A DNA stretch of 64,000 nucleotides from assembly GCF_030503875.2 (NCBI RefSeq), contig NZ_CP129968.2, forward strand, positions 248,001 to 312,000, given 5' to 3'. This DNA comes from Marivirga arenosa (GTDB lineage: Bacteria; Bacteroidota; Bacteroidia; Cytophagales; Cyclobacteriaceae). The notes beneath the pieces were generated by a model that searched no databases, was not told the origin of the DNA, and saw nothing but the letters and a program-made list of their open reading frames with translations. The translations under genes were made by a program, and so were the position numbers. Of the stretch, positions 25,001-35,000 are shown one piece after another (within the stretch, counting starts at the first letter, position 1; every line of letters starts with the position of its first letter).

Positions 25001-27450
25001 ATCTCTGGTATTCCCGACAGGGTAATAGTATTTCCACTAACGGTCAAATCAGGAGCATTGCTTACCGCCCATTGTTTAACAATTGGATCCCCTACACTCG
25101 ACTCGCGCAGGGTAAAAGTTCCTGTAATGCCTCTATTCACTGGCTCAGTCATAGTCAGGACAATAGTTCCCAAATTCACGTCCACATTATTGGATGATTT
25201 CACCGGCACGGCTGAGTCGATTGTCGGTTTCGTAACATCTGGCGCAGCTGTAGTAAAAACCCAGTCTCCCTCGGGAGTGGTAGCTATCTCATTACCTGCT
25301 GCATTTTGAATATTAGCTAATCTAATGTTGTAGGTTTTTGAGTTTTCAAGTCTACCTTCTGGGAATGTAAATGTAAGTACATTATCTACCCAGCTCACAT
25401 TTGCATCATTCTCTCTGTAGAAATATGGAGTTTCTCCATCCAACAATAGAACGATAATTTCGCCTCCTTCCAATATAATATTCTGATCAAAAGTAACTGT
25501 AAATGTTTGGTTTAATGGAACATTATTAGTGGTAGTTGCCGGGGTTTTAGTTAGAATAGCAGGCGGGGGATTGTCTGAGGAGGTTGTGAAAGCCCAGCTA
25601 GTGGTATTATCTAAGTTTGTAATACCATTACCAGCTATATCTTTGATGGCATTATCATCAATTGAGATGTAACAAGCAGTACCTACGGGAAGGTTATCCC
25701 TATTAAATGAAATAGCGTTATTAGTGACAGATAAAAAGCCATTTGTTATAGATTGAGTACTGTATGAAATAACAGTTATTTGTGTATCATCACTTTGCCT
25801 TTTTATTCTAATATAACCTGAATTCGTACTTGTAGGTGCCTGGATGTCCTCGTTAAAAGTTATCGTAAATAATTCATCTGCAGGCACGTCTAGTGCACCA
25901 GCTGATGGATTTCTACTAGATACAGTTGGTGGCGTAACGTCACCTCCCGCACCAGTTGTAAAAGTCCACTCACCAGCGGGTATATTTGGAATTCCATTAC
26001 CGTCTGCATCAATATAAGTAGTAAGCGCACCTGTTACTCTCACTTGATAAGTAGTATTAGGGTCTAAAGCCGGTAAGTTATTGATGTGCATATCCAGTCC
26101 ATCAAATTCTATATCTGGGTCGGATCCATCCATAACATAAAGCTTTATCCAGCTTCCATCTTTATCAATCCATACATTTCCACCCGTGCCATTCGGATCG
26201 AAGAATATTGGCTCTGAAAAGGTAACCGTAACGCTATTAATGGAGGTAGAAAGCCCCGTTGCATTGTTTGCAGGAGTTAAGTTAGTGATAGTAGGCGGTA
26301 TAGTGGTGGTGAATTGATAGGTATTTAAAGTGAGTTCTGGTGTCGGGTTATCAGCTAAATCCTTTCCTACGCCTTCCGGAAGGTAAAGTGAATATGTAGT
26401 TCCGGGATTTAAAGTGGTTGACGTTAATGAAAACCTTAGTTCTCCATTACCGATGTAGGGAGTTAAAGAGGCCACAAGGTTATTAGCCGCATCACGCAAC
26501 TCTGCTTGTCCTGTGCCTACAGAAATTTGCTCATCATAGTCAATGCCAATAAAAGTTTGAGTTAATCTAATATTTTGCGCACCGTTTACTGGAATAAAAT
26601 CAACTATTTCCGGAGGCCTTGTATCACCCACTCCTGTAGTGAAAGAATAGCTTTTATCTGTGATACCCGCATAATCATTATTACTATCATCTTTAATCAC
26701 ACCGGCAGGCATGTGTACATAATATTGCGTACTGCTAGTCAATGCCGTTAGGGGAACAGTGACGGTAGTTCTGGGTAGAGGACTAATATTTTGTGAAAAA
26801 GTAGCAGCGCCTATGGCTATGGATTCTATAACCACATTATCACTAAACCTTCTTAATTCAATATTACCAGTACCGGCAACCACTACCTCATCGAATGTTA
26901 AAGAAATTTGTGTAGTAGATGGTGAAACATTAGGATCAGAAGCAACAGGAATTTTTCTTGTTAAGCTAGGGTTGATATTGTCAGCTCCAGTGGAAAATGT
27001 AACGAGCGAGCCATCATTAGGACTCCACCCTCCTCTTATTCTTGTGTTCTCGTCATACACACCCACTACATTTGCGAAGTTAATGTTGTCAAATCCTGTA
27101 GCAATAAGCTCGTAAGTGGTAAACGGATCTAATTGACTTGCTAGGTTAGCAGTACTAAGGCCCAAAAAAGGTGTCATCGTTAAAGACCTAGTATCATTAT
27201 CATAATTGAAAGTAGTGATATTAGTGGCATTATCTGATCTTCTCAAATAAACTTGATCCAAATTAGATGGTATCAGAGATACTTGATAAGGCTGTTGCCA
27301 TTGGAAATGAAAAGATCCAGGCTGAACACTAACATTGGTAGCATTATCAGCTGGAGTGGAGGAACTAGGAGCCTGCGCTGAAGCAAAATGTATTACAGAA
27401 ATAAATAAGGCCGTAAGTAATAGTCTAAAATGTGTAAATAGTTTTCCCAT
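22087..27450 (-). CDS. Giant multidomain T9SS surface protein
   Basis: A 1787-residue protein with a signal peptide (1-25, ending ASAQ). Residues about 30-860 hold serial Ig-like (Big_5/SbsA-type) modules marked by TPP-x-V/I and SPS-x-D/N-x-x-x-V repeats. About 860-1155 is a leucine-rich-repeat block (LYVNNNNLSNLDLSNN). Another Ig-like module pair follows to about 1390, then two MBG-like modules starting QTITFD and QTITFE. About 1553-1710 carries two SprB-type repeats (SCADASDGSFELTVSGG, then GSISITVTGGTGQYTYAWSNG). Residues 1712-1787 are a T9SS type A sorting domain (FYPNPA, LSIYDLSGK, LPTGVYQLKI). Likely a cell-surface adhesin. Operon with the lipoprotein downstream; the upstream two-component genes are 123 bp away. 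Confidence 0.9.
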   Translation of the reverse strand: MGKLFTHFRLLLTALFISVIHFASAQAPSSSTPADNATNVSVQPGSFHFQWQQPYQVSLIPSNLDQVYLRRSDNATNITTFNYDNDTRSLTMTPFLGLSTANLASQLDPFTTYELIATGFDNINFANVVGVYDENTRIRGGWSPNDGSLVTFSTGADNINPSLTRKIPVASDPNVSPSTTQISLTFDEVVVAGTGNIELRRFSDNVVIESIAIGAATFSQNISPLPRTTVTVPLTALTSSTQYYVHMPAGVIKDDSNNDYAGITDKSYSFTTGVGDTRPPEIVDFIPVNGAQNIRLTQTFIGIDYDEQISVGTGQAELRDAANNLVASLTPYIGNGELRFSLTSTTLNPGTTYSLYLPEGVGKDLADNPTPELTLNTYQFTTTIPPTITNLTPANNATGLSTSINSVTVTFSEPIFFDPNGTGGNVWIDKDGSWIKLYVMDGSDPDIEFDGLDMHINNLPALDPNTTYQVRVTGALTTYIDADGNGIPNIPAGEWTFTTGAGGDVTPPTVSSRNPSAGALDVPADELFTITFNEDIQAPTSTNSGYIRIKRQSDDTQITVISYSTQSITNGFLSVTNNAISFNRDNLPVGTACYISIDDNAIKDIAGNGITNLDNTTSWAFTTSSDNPPPAILTKTPATTTNNVPLNQTFTVTFDQNIILEGGEIIVLLLDGETPYFYRENDANVSWVDNVLTFTFPEGRLENSKTYNIRLANIQNAAGNEIATTPEGDWVFTTAAPDVTKPTIDSAVPVKSSNNVDVNLGTIVLTMTEPVNRGITGTFTLRESSVGDPIVKQWAVSNAPDLTVSGNTITLSGIPEMQSGTMHYLQFTGFSNSITDDAGNFLDSWTLSMVYNFVTADPPAIVNIPDANFKSYLVGNNSINTNGDTEIQVSEAEAFTGQISAGNLGINDLTGIEAFPNLTELYVNNNNLSNLDLSNNLLLTDINVNYNDLSTLDLSNHANLITVFARANASLSALNLSASSSTIERINARECALTSFELDGAINLTSVELGYNALTNVSITNSSISTYLFLNINDLTTVDFTGTNVFDRFLINGNTNLTMLDISDMVDVQIVDANGTSITELDLSSNVNLRTINVANCNLSSLTVKNGNNSNISSFNARGNANLTCINVDDVTHFETNFSGNVDAGVSFSTTCNNDVSPPVVNSTSPSDEGTFAPLSGGGGIVFNEAVQQAAGTIELYLADGTLVESIPTGINDTRLGQPADFRITWDFNTDLVPSTAYYILVSEGAYEDLAGNPFAGIGIGELDFTANARPLIEALSPADDATDIAIDASLTLDLDEDMYVDGAVQLVIKDFASNNIFASFDLAALDMGEGAGTFLNGIITVNPASDFDNSTQYYVVLEGAGSLRSSFNAESFIGLQNKSDWNFTTVNTKTDQTITFDALAAKTFGDTAFELTATSSSNLTVSYASSNTSVATVDGNMLTIVGAGSTIITASQEGNNDFNAAAPVQQELIVNKAAQTITFEQLEDQLLEDQSVEVIATSNANLEVTFEVSSGPATLSGNTLTFTDLGTVEVVASQAGNQNYMEASATMSFKVISACESFSASASIIQPISCADASDGSFELTVSGGKAPFTYEMEGSSQSENLFQNMSAGTYEVTIMDANGCSAIVSVELIAPEALAITAEVENSTSIFGNGSISITVTGGTGQYTYAWSNGAATASLTELEIGEYSLTVTDENGCSLSETFTVGGVTANIEEGQAEWSFYPNPAINSLQVQHSEDATQLSIYDLSGKQLLEQKLEGKSSVIEVSQLPTGVYQLKINGNAPKRFIKK

Positions 27451-27573
27451 AACAGTAAGATTTTAACGTCTTGCTAATGTCTTACTAAAATAGGCTCAAT
27501 TCAATCGGGTATTTTCACAGATTTACTAGGTGAATTCCCGTAACATATATTATTGTTTTAATTTTTTATATAA

Positions 27574-28191
27574 TTATCCCTTTATTAAACCGATCTTTAG
27601 GGCTTGCTTCACAAGTTCTATCGGGGTCGTGACATCCAATTTTTTTAGGAGATTATTTTTGTGAGACTCTACAGTACGAGAACTAATTGATAGGCGGTCT
27701 GCAATCTGCTTGTAGGGGAGTCCTTCGGAAATGAGTTGCAGAACTTCAAGTTCTCGAATGCTGAGGTCAGCATTGTCTTCAATGAGCAAATTGCTAAAAG
27801 ATTGTGAAATATACCTCTTTCCTGATGCGACAGTTGACAGTGCTCTTATATACTCATCAGATTCAATGTCTTTACCCAGAAAACCATACGCTCCTGCATG
27901 CTGCGCTCTTTTTAAATCTAGTGCATTAGGCTCTGCTGTGAGTAATATGCACCGTAAGTCATTTTTTATTGCCATCAAGTCTTTAATGAGAACGGATCCG
28001 TTACAGTCTGGCAAACGTAAATCCACAAACGCGATAGAAGGTAGCTCTAGCTGTTTTAATTTTACCTTGGCTTCGGTACCAGATGTCGCTTCCCCTACCA
28101 CGGAGAACTCGGGAAACCCAAGCAAGATTGCTTTAATGCCATCCCTTACAATTTTATGATCGTCTATAATAAAAACAGAATGCTCCTTCAT
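27574..28191 (-). CDS. NarL/LuxR-family response regulator
   Basis: A 205-residue two-component regulator. Receiver domain 1-120 with phospho-acceptor D57 (FVDLRLPD), the acidic pair D10/D11, T85 and K107. A LuxR-type helix-turn-helix follows at about 143-200 (LSIRELEVLQLISEGLPYKQIADRLSISSRTVESHKNNL). It overlaps the histidine kinase gene by 4 bp (ATGA), indicating translational coupling and a cognate pair. Its target is not shown; the T9SS surface protein directly downstream is a plausible one. Confidence 0.92.
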   Translation of the reverse strand: MKEHSVFIIDDHKIVRDGIKAILLGFPEFSVVGEATSGTEAKVKLKQLELPSIAFVDLRLPDCNGSVLIKDLMAIKNDLRCILLTAEPNALDLKRAQHAGAYGFLGKDIESDEYIRALSTVASGKRYISQSFSNLLIEDNADLSIRELEVLQLISEGLPYKQIADRLSISSRTVESHKNNLLKKLDVTTPIELVKQALKIGLIKG

Positions 28192-30185
28192 GCGGCTTTG
28201 GGGAATAATAATTTAAATGTTGTACCTGAATTTTGCTCACTTTCTATTTCCATTTTAGCACCCATTTTCTGTAGAAGCTCTTTTGACAGGGTTACGCCTA
28301 ATCCAGTACCTTTTTTATCGGAATTTTTAATATCATGAACTGACCCGTTTTCACTTAAAATGAGGGCTACTTCAGATTCCGACATACCAACTCCATAATC
28401 CTTGATACTTATGGTACTGTAGCGCTCGTTTTCATCAATAATTAAATCTATGGATTTACCCATAGAGGAGAATTTTATGGCGTTGCTTAAGAGATTTCGT
28501 AAAATTATTTTTAAATAATCTTGATCCGCTTGAATACTTGCTGAAGAATTATATTTCCTATTTAGGATAAGACCATTGGCTTGAATGGCAACCTCTAATT
28601 GTTTAATTGCATCATCTACCACTACATTTGGTTCTAATAGCTGTGGTTTATAGTTGAGTTGACCCGTTTGTGAAAGCGCCCAACGAAGTAAATTATCCAT
28701 CATTTCATGCACCTCTTTGGAGGAGTCACGCAGGCTTTCAATGAACGATTTCAGTTGTTCTTTCTCTAGCTTGTCCCAGTTTTCAGTTAGACTTTTCGTA
28801 ATGGTGTGAAACGAACTTAAGGGGCTTTTTAAATCATGTCCAATAATGGAAAAGAGTCGATCTTTAGTGAAGTTGAGCTCTTTGAGTTCTTTATTCTGCT
28901 GATCAAGCAGTTTCTTTGCACTATTTTCTTTTTTGAAACTTCGAAATAACAGTATTGCAATGATAGCTACTGCACTAAGAATAGCAATAAGCATGATTTT
29001 AGACTGCCTATCCTTCTGCTGTTGAAGACGCTGGATCTTATTTTCACTCTCCAGTTTAGCTATTTCTGATTCTTTTAGCTCTGTATCAAATTGTACTTGC
29101 AATTCCTGCAAGGATTGTGCACGCTCAGCACTGATAATGGAATCATTTAATTCCGCATAATTCGCCCAATTTTCAGTCGCCTTTTTGTATTGACCTGCAC
29201 CTTCATATAATTGTGCAATGACTTTATACATATCACTTTTGGCTTTTACATCTTTTAGAAGTTGAATCGATTTAGTTGCTGTTTGAATCCCCTCCTTAAA
29301 CCTTGATGTTTTCAAGTAATATCCTGCTCTGTTACCAATATCAATCGAGTAGGCTATTGAGTCACCAATTTCCAAATCCAAAGCCAATACTTTAGAATTA
29401 TAGAACAAAGCTGAATCGTATTTTTCTTCATCACTAAATAGTACTGCCAAACTGTTATAGGTTTTCGCTAAGCCTTTCTTGTCATTATATTTTTTCTTGA
29501 TTTCAAGAGACTTATAAAAATAATAGCGAGCCGAATCATATGAAGCCAACTCTGAAGTATAAATACCCAGGTTATGGTAAGATGAAGCTAAAGAAGCGCT
29601 ATCGCCTAGCTGCTGCTTATACTTAATCGCATTTTTTAGATAATAAATTGCATTTTTATAGTCGCCCAAGTAGCCGTAGGTGGCCCCTATATTATTGCTT
29701 AACTTGGCTAGCAACTTTGTATCGTTTAGCTTTTCGATAATACGATTAGCTCGCTTCCAATATTCAATGGCCATTTTATCATTCGCTTCATAGTAATAAG
29801 TAGCTCCTATTTCAATGTACAATCCAGCAAGAATTTTGTCTTCTAATGCTTCACCATACTTATCGATCATCAGAAGGAAATGATTCCTGGCCGAATCAAG
29901 CAAATTTTGGGATTGAATATTAAGCCCTATTTGCTTTTCGGCCTTCGCTATAAGGTTCTCGTCATTAGTTGTTAATGCAAGCCTTTTAGCTTCATTTGCT
30001 AGCTGATAATGAAGCCCATTATTAATCTTTAGGGCCTGATCTGCATACTCAAGCAAAAAGTTAATCTTATTCTCCACTCCCACTACTTGGTTCAATTCAA
30101 CCTCAACGCTATCCGGAATTTGAAATGCAAGGCTGAAAGAGCAAAGAAAAAACCATAGAAGAATCGATAGAGTTAATTTTTTCAT
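28188..30185 (-). CDS. TPR-containing sensor histidine kinase
   Basis: A 665-residue kinase. Signal peptide (1-20) and a periplasmic TPR solenoid at about 50-345 (units such as AKLSNNIGATYGYLGDYKNAIYYLKNAIKY). A coiled coil (355-395) and a membrane helix (397-415) follow. The HisKA domain has H450 (FSIIGHDLKSPLSSF), and the HATPase domain shows the N box (LRNLLSNAIKFSS), DYGVGMSE and GTGLGVTLSKELL. This layout with periplasmic TPRs is typical of Bacteroidota kinases paired with NarL-type regulators. The 4-bp overlap with the regulator gene shows the partnership. Signal unknown. Confidence 0.92.
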   Translation of the reverse strand: MKKLTLSILLWFFLCSFSLAFQIPDSVEVELNQVVGVENKINFLLEYADQALKINNGLHYQLANEAKRLALTTNDENLIAKAEKQIGLNIQSQNLLDSARNHFLLMIDKYGEALEDKILAGLYIEIGATYYYEANDKMAIEYWKRANRIIEKLNDTKLLAKLSNNIGATYGYLGDYKNAIYYLKNAIKYKQQLGDSASLASSYHNLGIYTSELASYDSARYYFYKSLEIKKKYNDKKGLAKTYNSLAVLFSDEEKYDSALFYNSKVLALDLEIGDSIAYSIDIGNRAGYYLKTSRFKEGIQTATKSIQLLKDVKAKSDMYKVIAQLYEGAGQYKKATENWANYAELNDSIISAERAQSLQELQVQFDTELKESEIAKLESENKIQRLQQQKDRQSKIMLIAILSAVAIIAILLFRSFKKENSAKKLLDQQNKELKELNFTKDRLFSIIGHDLKSPLSSFHTITKSLTENWDKLEKEQLKSFIESLRDSSKEVHEMMDNLLRWALSQTGQLNYKPQLLEPNVVVDDAIKQLEVAIQANGLILNRKYNSSASIQADQDYLKIILRNLLSNAIKFSSMGKSIDLIIDENERYSTISIKDYGVGMSESEVALILSENGSVHDIKNSDKKGTGLGVTLSKELLQKMGAKMEIESEQNSGTTFKLLFPKAA

Positions 30186-30354
30186 AACATTTCAAAATGA
30201 AATACTTCTTTAATTTGCATAAATTTATTAATAATAAATATTAAATCTTTACAAAAAAAACATATAAGAAGCCTATAATGATCTTTTCAACTTAAGTACC
30301 GTTATCGGTGAAAAACATTTGATATGATTGACTTAATGATGAATAGCAATTATC

Positions 30355-30957
30355 ATGACAAAACACTTAATTGATTTTCGAAAGTTTTATGTTGCCCTGT
30401 CTCTAGTTTTGATAATTCATAATTTAAATGCTCAAGATACCACAGATATAAAAAGGTCTCAATATGTAAATGGGGATGACATAAGAAAACAATACGTGCA
30501 TCTTGAACTTGGTGGTCGGACATTTTTAATGGGTTCGTTCAATTACGAATATTTGATCAGTGAACAGTTTGCTATTGGTTGCGGTTTGGGCATAATTAAT
30601 TTTCAAAGAGGAGAAATTAGCAGAAATAATAATGGTGCGACAGAGACCGGTAAATATCTTGATATTAGTACTTCTCAAATGATTTACGGAAACTATTTTA
30701 TTGGAAAAGATAATCACAAACTATATTTCACAGTAGGGATATCTAATTTTCTGTTTACAAATAGAAATACATATGTGAAAGAGACAGAAATATCACGGGA
30801 AACAGAATTAGAATTTAATACTGGAATCGGATATCAATTTACTTCAAATAAAATTTATTTTAGATTTACGGGCTATTTGATTAGCCTAGCTGAATCAACT
30901 GAGTGGTTTCCAAAGTATCTACCTTGGGTTGGAATATCAACTGGAATAAAGTTTTAA
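30355..30957 (+). CDS. Predicted outer-membrane beta-barrel protein
   Basis: A 200-residue protein with a signal peptide (about 1-26, ending NLNAQ). The mature part has alternating aromatic/hydrophobic strands (GGRTFLMGSFNYEYLISEQFAIGCGLGIINF, KLYFTVGISNFLFTNR) and ends with WVGISTGIKF, a terminal aromatic typical of outer-membrane barrels. Small barrel of about 8 strands. Function unknown. It is divergent from the histidine kinase gene and separate from the following gene by 141 bp. Confidence 0.75.
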   Translation: MTKHLIDFRKFYVALSLVLIIHNLNAQDTTDIKRSQYVNGDDIRKQYVHLELGGRTFLMGSFNYEYLISEQFAIGCGLGIINFQRGEISRNNNGATETGKYLDISTSQMIYGNYFIGKDNHKLYFTVGISNFLFTNRNTYVKETEISRETELEFNTGIGYQFTSNKIYFRFTGYLISLAESTEWFPKYLPWVGISTGIKF

Positions 30958-31098
30958 AGCAATAATATCAACAAAACAATGGTTTTAAATCAAGGAAATT
31001 ACTTTTTTATAAAATGAATTAGAGCTGAGTCAGCCTATTTTTTAATTTTAAATTATAATAGTTAAATTTCCGTAATTAATATTTACTTAACTAAAATT

Positions 31099-31590
31099 AT
31101 GAACTCTGCACACTGGCATTTAGTAGTCAATCATTTCCCCATTATAGTTCCTATCATTGCTCTATTCGTTATGGTCGGAGGGATTGTTTTTAAGTCTGAT
31201 ATCTTAAAAAAGACGGCCTATTTATTATTTATTTTAGCTGCAATCTTAACACTTTTTGCATTTAACACAGGAGAAGAAGCTGAAGAAATAGTTGAAGAAA
31301 TGGGAAATATAAGTCATGATATTATTCATGAACATGAGGAAGTAGCAGAAACTTTTTCAATTATGATGTATGTATTAGGGGGTATTTCCCTAATTGGTTT
31401 TTGGGCTAATTGGAAGCAAAAGTCATTTTCTGGAATCATTGTAATAGTAACATTAGTTTTCTCTATAGTGACATTATTCTACGCTCAAAAAACAGGAACA
31501 AGCGGTGGAGAAATAAGACATACTGAAATTCGAGCTGACTTCTCAGCAGAACATGAGGAACAAGAAGAAGCTGAATATGATGATGACTGA
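31099..31590 (+). CDS. Multi-pass membrane protein, DUF2231-like
   Basis: A 163-residue protein with four membrane segments (about 10-30, 38-56, 88-106 and 112-130). The N-terminus SAHWHLVVNHFPIIVPII has the H-x-x-x-N-H-x-P pattern seen in DUF2231-type and related membrane proteins, where the histidines may bind haem or metal. A His/Glu-rich loop (HDIIHEHEEVAE) and an acidic C-terminal tail are present. Function unknown. Confidence 0.7.
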   Translation: MNSAHWHLVVNHFPIIVPIIALFVMVGGIVFKSDILKKTAYLLFILAAILTLFAFNTGEEAEEIVEEMGNISHDIIHEHEEVAETFSIMMYVLGGISLIGFWANWKQKSFSGIIVIVTLVFSIVTLFYAQKTGTSGGEIRHTEIRADFSAEHEEQEEAEYDDD

Positions 31591-31683
31591 TTACGAATAC
31601 GATTATTAAATTGAAATTCTATTAAAAAATTAAAATCTTGGGCGAATAAACTCTTTAATGAAATAAGTGCTTTACAAATTGCA

Positions 31684-32004
31684 TTGATTAAGAATTTAGT
31701 TGCCTGGTATGTAAAGGCATTAATCATTTTTGTTTTAGCCTATGCTTTTAGCCCAATTGATTTAATTCCTGACTTCATTCCTATACTGGGAATTTTAGAT
31801 GACCTTGTTCTTCTTCCAATTTTAATTTTTTTCATTATCAAACTCATTCCCAAAGATGTAATGGCGTATTGCCGTGCTTTGGCAAAAGAACATGAGTTTA
31901 CTAATCAAAAAAATTGGTTCTTCGGAATACTGGTAATCTTATTATGGACCGCCTTAATATTTTGGGCGTTAATGTTTTACGTAAATCGGGAATCCCTTTT
32001 TTAA
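31684..32004 (+). CDS. YkvA family protein (DUF1232)
   Basis: A protein of at least 106 residues with the DUF1232 signature AYAFSPIDLIPDFIPILGILDDLVLLP (about 19-45, counted from the TTG start) and a C-terminal membrane helix (about 82-100). Homologues usually have about 20 more residues upstream. Here the frame stays open back to 31615 and encodes KKLKSWANKLFNEISALQ, which fits that N-terminus, but the only near-start codon is ATT at 31621. The listed start is therefore conservative. Function unknown. Confidence 0.85.
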   Translation: MIKNLVAWYVKALIIFVLAYAFSPIDLIPDFIPILGILDDLVLLPILIFFIIKLIPKDVMAYCRALAKEHEFTNQKNWFFGILVILLWTALIFWALMFYVNRESLF

Positions 32005-32078
32005 ACAATACATCTTCTAATAGTTGTTCTCGTTAGGAAATACTCGTATAACTCATTAAGATTGTATTTTAATCAGAC

Positions 32079-35000
32079 TTGAAAAGAACCGCAAAGATCA
32101 TATCATATATAGTAGCTAGCATTGTATTGCTATTTGTGGTCTTCATATTTTCCTTAAGAATTCCATCAGTTCAGCAAAAAATCACCAATTATGCTACAAA
32201 TTATGTGAGCGATAAAACGCACACAAAGTTTGAGATTAATAAACTATACATTACATTTTTAGGTGCTGCCCAGATAGAAGGAATATATGTTGAAGACCAA
32301 CGGAATGACACCCTTTTATATGCAAAATCAATTTTAGTGGATCTTGCCTGGAAACCATTAATAGATGGAAATATATATGTTAAATCTTTAGAACTTGACG
32401 GTTTAACTGCAAGAGTATATAATCAATTACCCGATAGCAGCTTTAATTATCAATTCATAATTGAAGCCTTTTCTTCCGAGCAAAATACTAAGCAGAATGA
32501 AAAGAGTGAAAACACATCCCCCACTTCTATTATTGTTGATAATATCACTTTAAATAATATTGACTTAGGGTATAAAAACATTGCAGTGGGATTGAAAACC
32601 TATTTAAAATTGAAAAAATTAAAGCTTGCTTTTAGTGATTTCAATTTAGATAGTATGGAATTTAATGTTGATAATTTTGTAATTTCTGGGCTCAACGGAG
32701 GCTATTCTCAAGTTAAGCCCTTTTCTGAATCAGTGAATGATACATCTGAAGTTATTCTACCTAAGATTAAGTTAAGTACGCTTAATTTTCGAGATATTAA
32801 TTTAAGGTATAATACCGCTTTTGATAGCTTAAATATCAATTCTTTTATTAATTTCATTAAGCTAGAAAACGCTCAATTGAATCTAAAAACTAATTCCCTA
32901 TCTATAGGAAGTTTTGATAACCAGATTGATCATTTTCATATGACTTTAGGTCAAACAAATGATTCTTCCTCTTCTGAAAAAAATAAGGCTCCTTCCAAAT
33001 TCGAATTTCCTGACTACCAGTTTCAATTTGACAAATTTAATTTCAATTTAGCGGATTTAATTATTAAATCATTTCCTAATTCTCAACCTAGTCCTTATTT
33101 TAATCCTGATTATTTAGCCTACCAAAATATAGGTTTTCATATAGATGAAGGCCGTTACAAACCGAATAATATTAATATTTCATCATTCCAATTCAATGCT
33201 AAAGATCAAGATCAATTTCAATTAAAAACCTTATCAGGAGGGATTATACTAGATAATAATACTATTTCAATTAGTGACATTAACTTAGAAACCAATCATT
33301 CTATATTACAATCAAATTTAAAAGTAAAGTACAATTCTATAGATTCATTAATCAAAGGAAGCTTTCATAAAACAGATTTTAATTTAAAAGTACAGTTACC
33401 TACTTCTTTAAATATTAGAGATGCTTATTATTTTTCTCCTGACTTAGCCAAAGACAGCACTATTATAGCATTATCAAAATCACCAATCAAAATTTATGGT
33501 GGTATAAAAGGAAATGAAAACTCACTAGATGTAGAGCAATTGCATTTATTATATGGGAAAGAAAGTTCTCTATCTATCAAATCTGAAATCAATAATTGGC
33601 AAAATGTAGAAAACCTTTCTGCATCGATTCAAAATCTTAACCTTAACACTTCTATTTCAGATTTTAATGATTTGATACCATTTAAGTATCCTGACCATTA
33701 TCCTAAAAAGGTAGAATTAAACGCTAAAGGAAATTATAAAAATGGTATAATAAGTACTGATTTAATTGCTTTTCTTGATAAGAAAAGTTCAATAGACATT
33801 AAAGGGAATTACAATACGAACACTCCTAGTGATTATAAGGCCCAAATAAAATTATCAAAACTAGAATTGGGAAAGTGGCTTCAGGATACCGTAAAATTTA
33901 ATACAGCAGATATTGATTTAAAAGTTGAGGGTGAAGGACTTATTCCAAAAGATATGAATACCAATCTGAATATGGCTATTAATAATTTCAGTTATTTATC
34001 TAATCAAATGGAAAGTATAAGTCTAAATGCCTCTCTCATTAAGAACGAATTCATTTTAAATACTGATTATTCAGATGCTATAGCCGACCTGTCCTTCAAA
34101 ACTACTGGATATATTGATACGGTAAAGCAAAAGCTAAACATTAATGCAGATATAAAGAAATTAGATCTATTCGCTTTTGGCATTGCTGATAGTGCTGTCT
34201 TTGCAGCTACAAAAACAGATATAAATATTGAACTGGATAGTGCTTATCAGTTAATAACAGGAAATATAACAGATACAAAAATCACTAGTACAAACCAAAG
34301 CTATTCATTTCCTCCTTTATTATTTGAAACGAATAATTCTACAATAAACTCTTATGCTTATTTGAGTTTAGATGAATCATTTATTGATATAAAACTTAAC
34401 CATAGCTTTCAGGAATTATCTAACTACAATTTAGAGGCATCAAAACTCCAAAAGGCTAAAATATTTGAAGTAGATAATACTGAAAACCCAATGGATTTAT
34501 CTTTTAATTTGAATTTAAAAGATAATCAAAGTATCTCTTCTCTTCTACCCGCTGATGTAAACTTTAAGCCTGTGGTAGGGAAAGGGAAATATAATAGCGA
34601 AAATGAATTGATTGATTTTAACTTAAGTATCGAAAAGTTTCATTATGGAAATATCGATTTAGATAGTCTCTCAATAAAGCTTGATAATTCAGCTGATGAG
34701 TTTCACATTAACACAAATTTCAAAAGAATCAATTCAGGTGATATCAGTATTTTTCCAACTCAATTAAGCACTGATATTACACCTGAAAAAGCATTTTTTA
34801 ATCTGTTTATGCAAGATGAGATGGCTGATAGTTTATTCTCTGTTAATGCAGTAGCACTTAGAAAAACAGATTCACTTTTTTGGTCTATCAAAAATGAAAA
34901 CTTAATTCTCAATGCTGAAAAATGGAAAATACATCCCGAAAACGAGATTTATTTTGATGCCTCCAGTGTTAAAATTCAAAACCTGATTTTCGAAAGAAAT

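Noticed and set aside
24757..25197. Plus-strand ORFs within 22146-27115
   Set aside because: Shadows of the 1787-aa minus-strand surface protein; composition matches antisense of Ig-like repeats.
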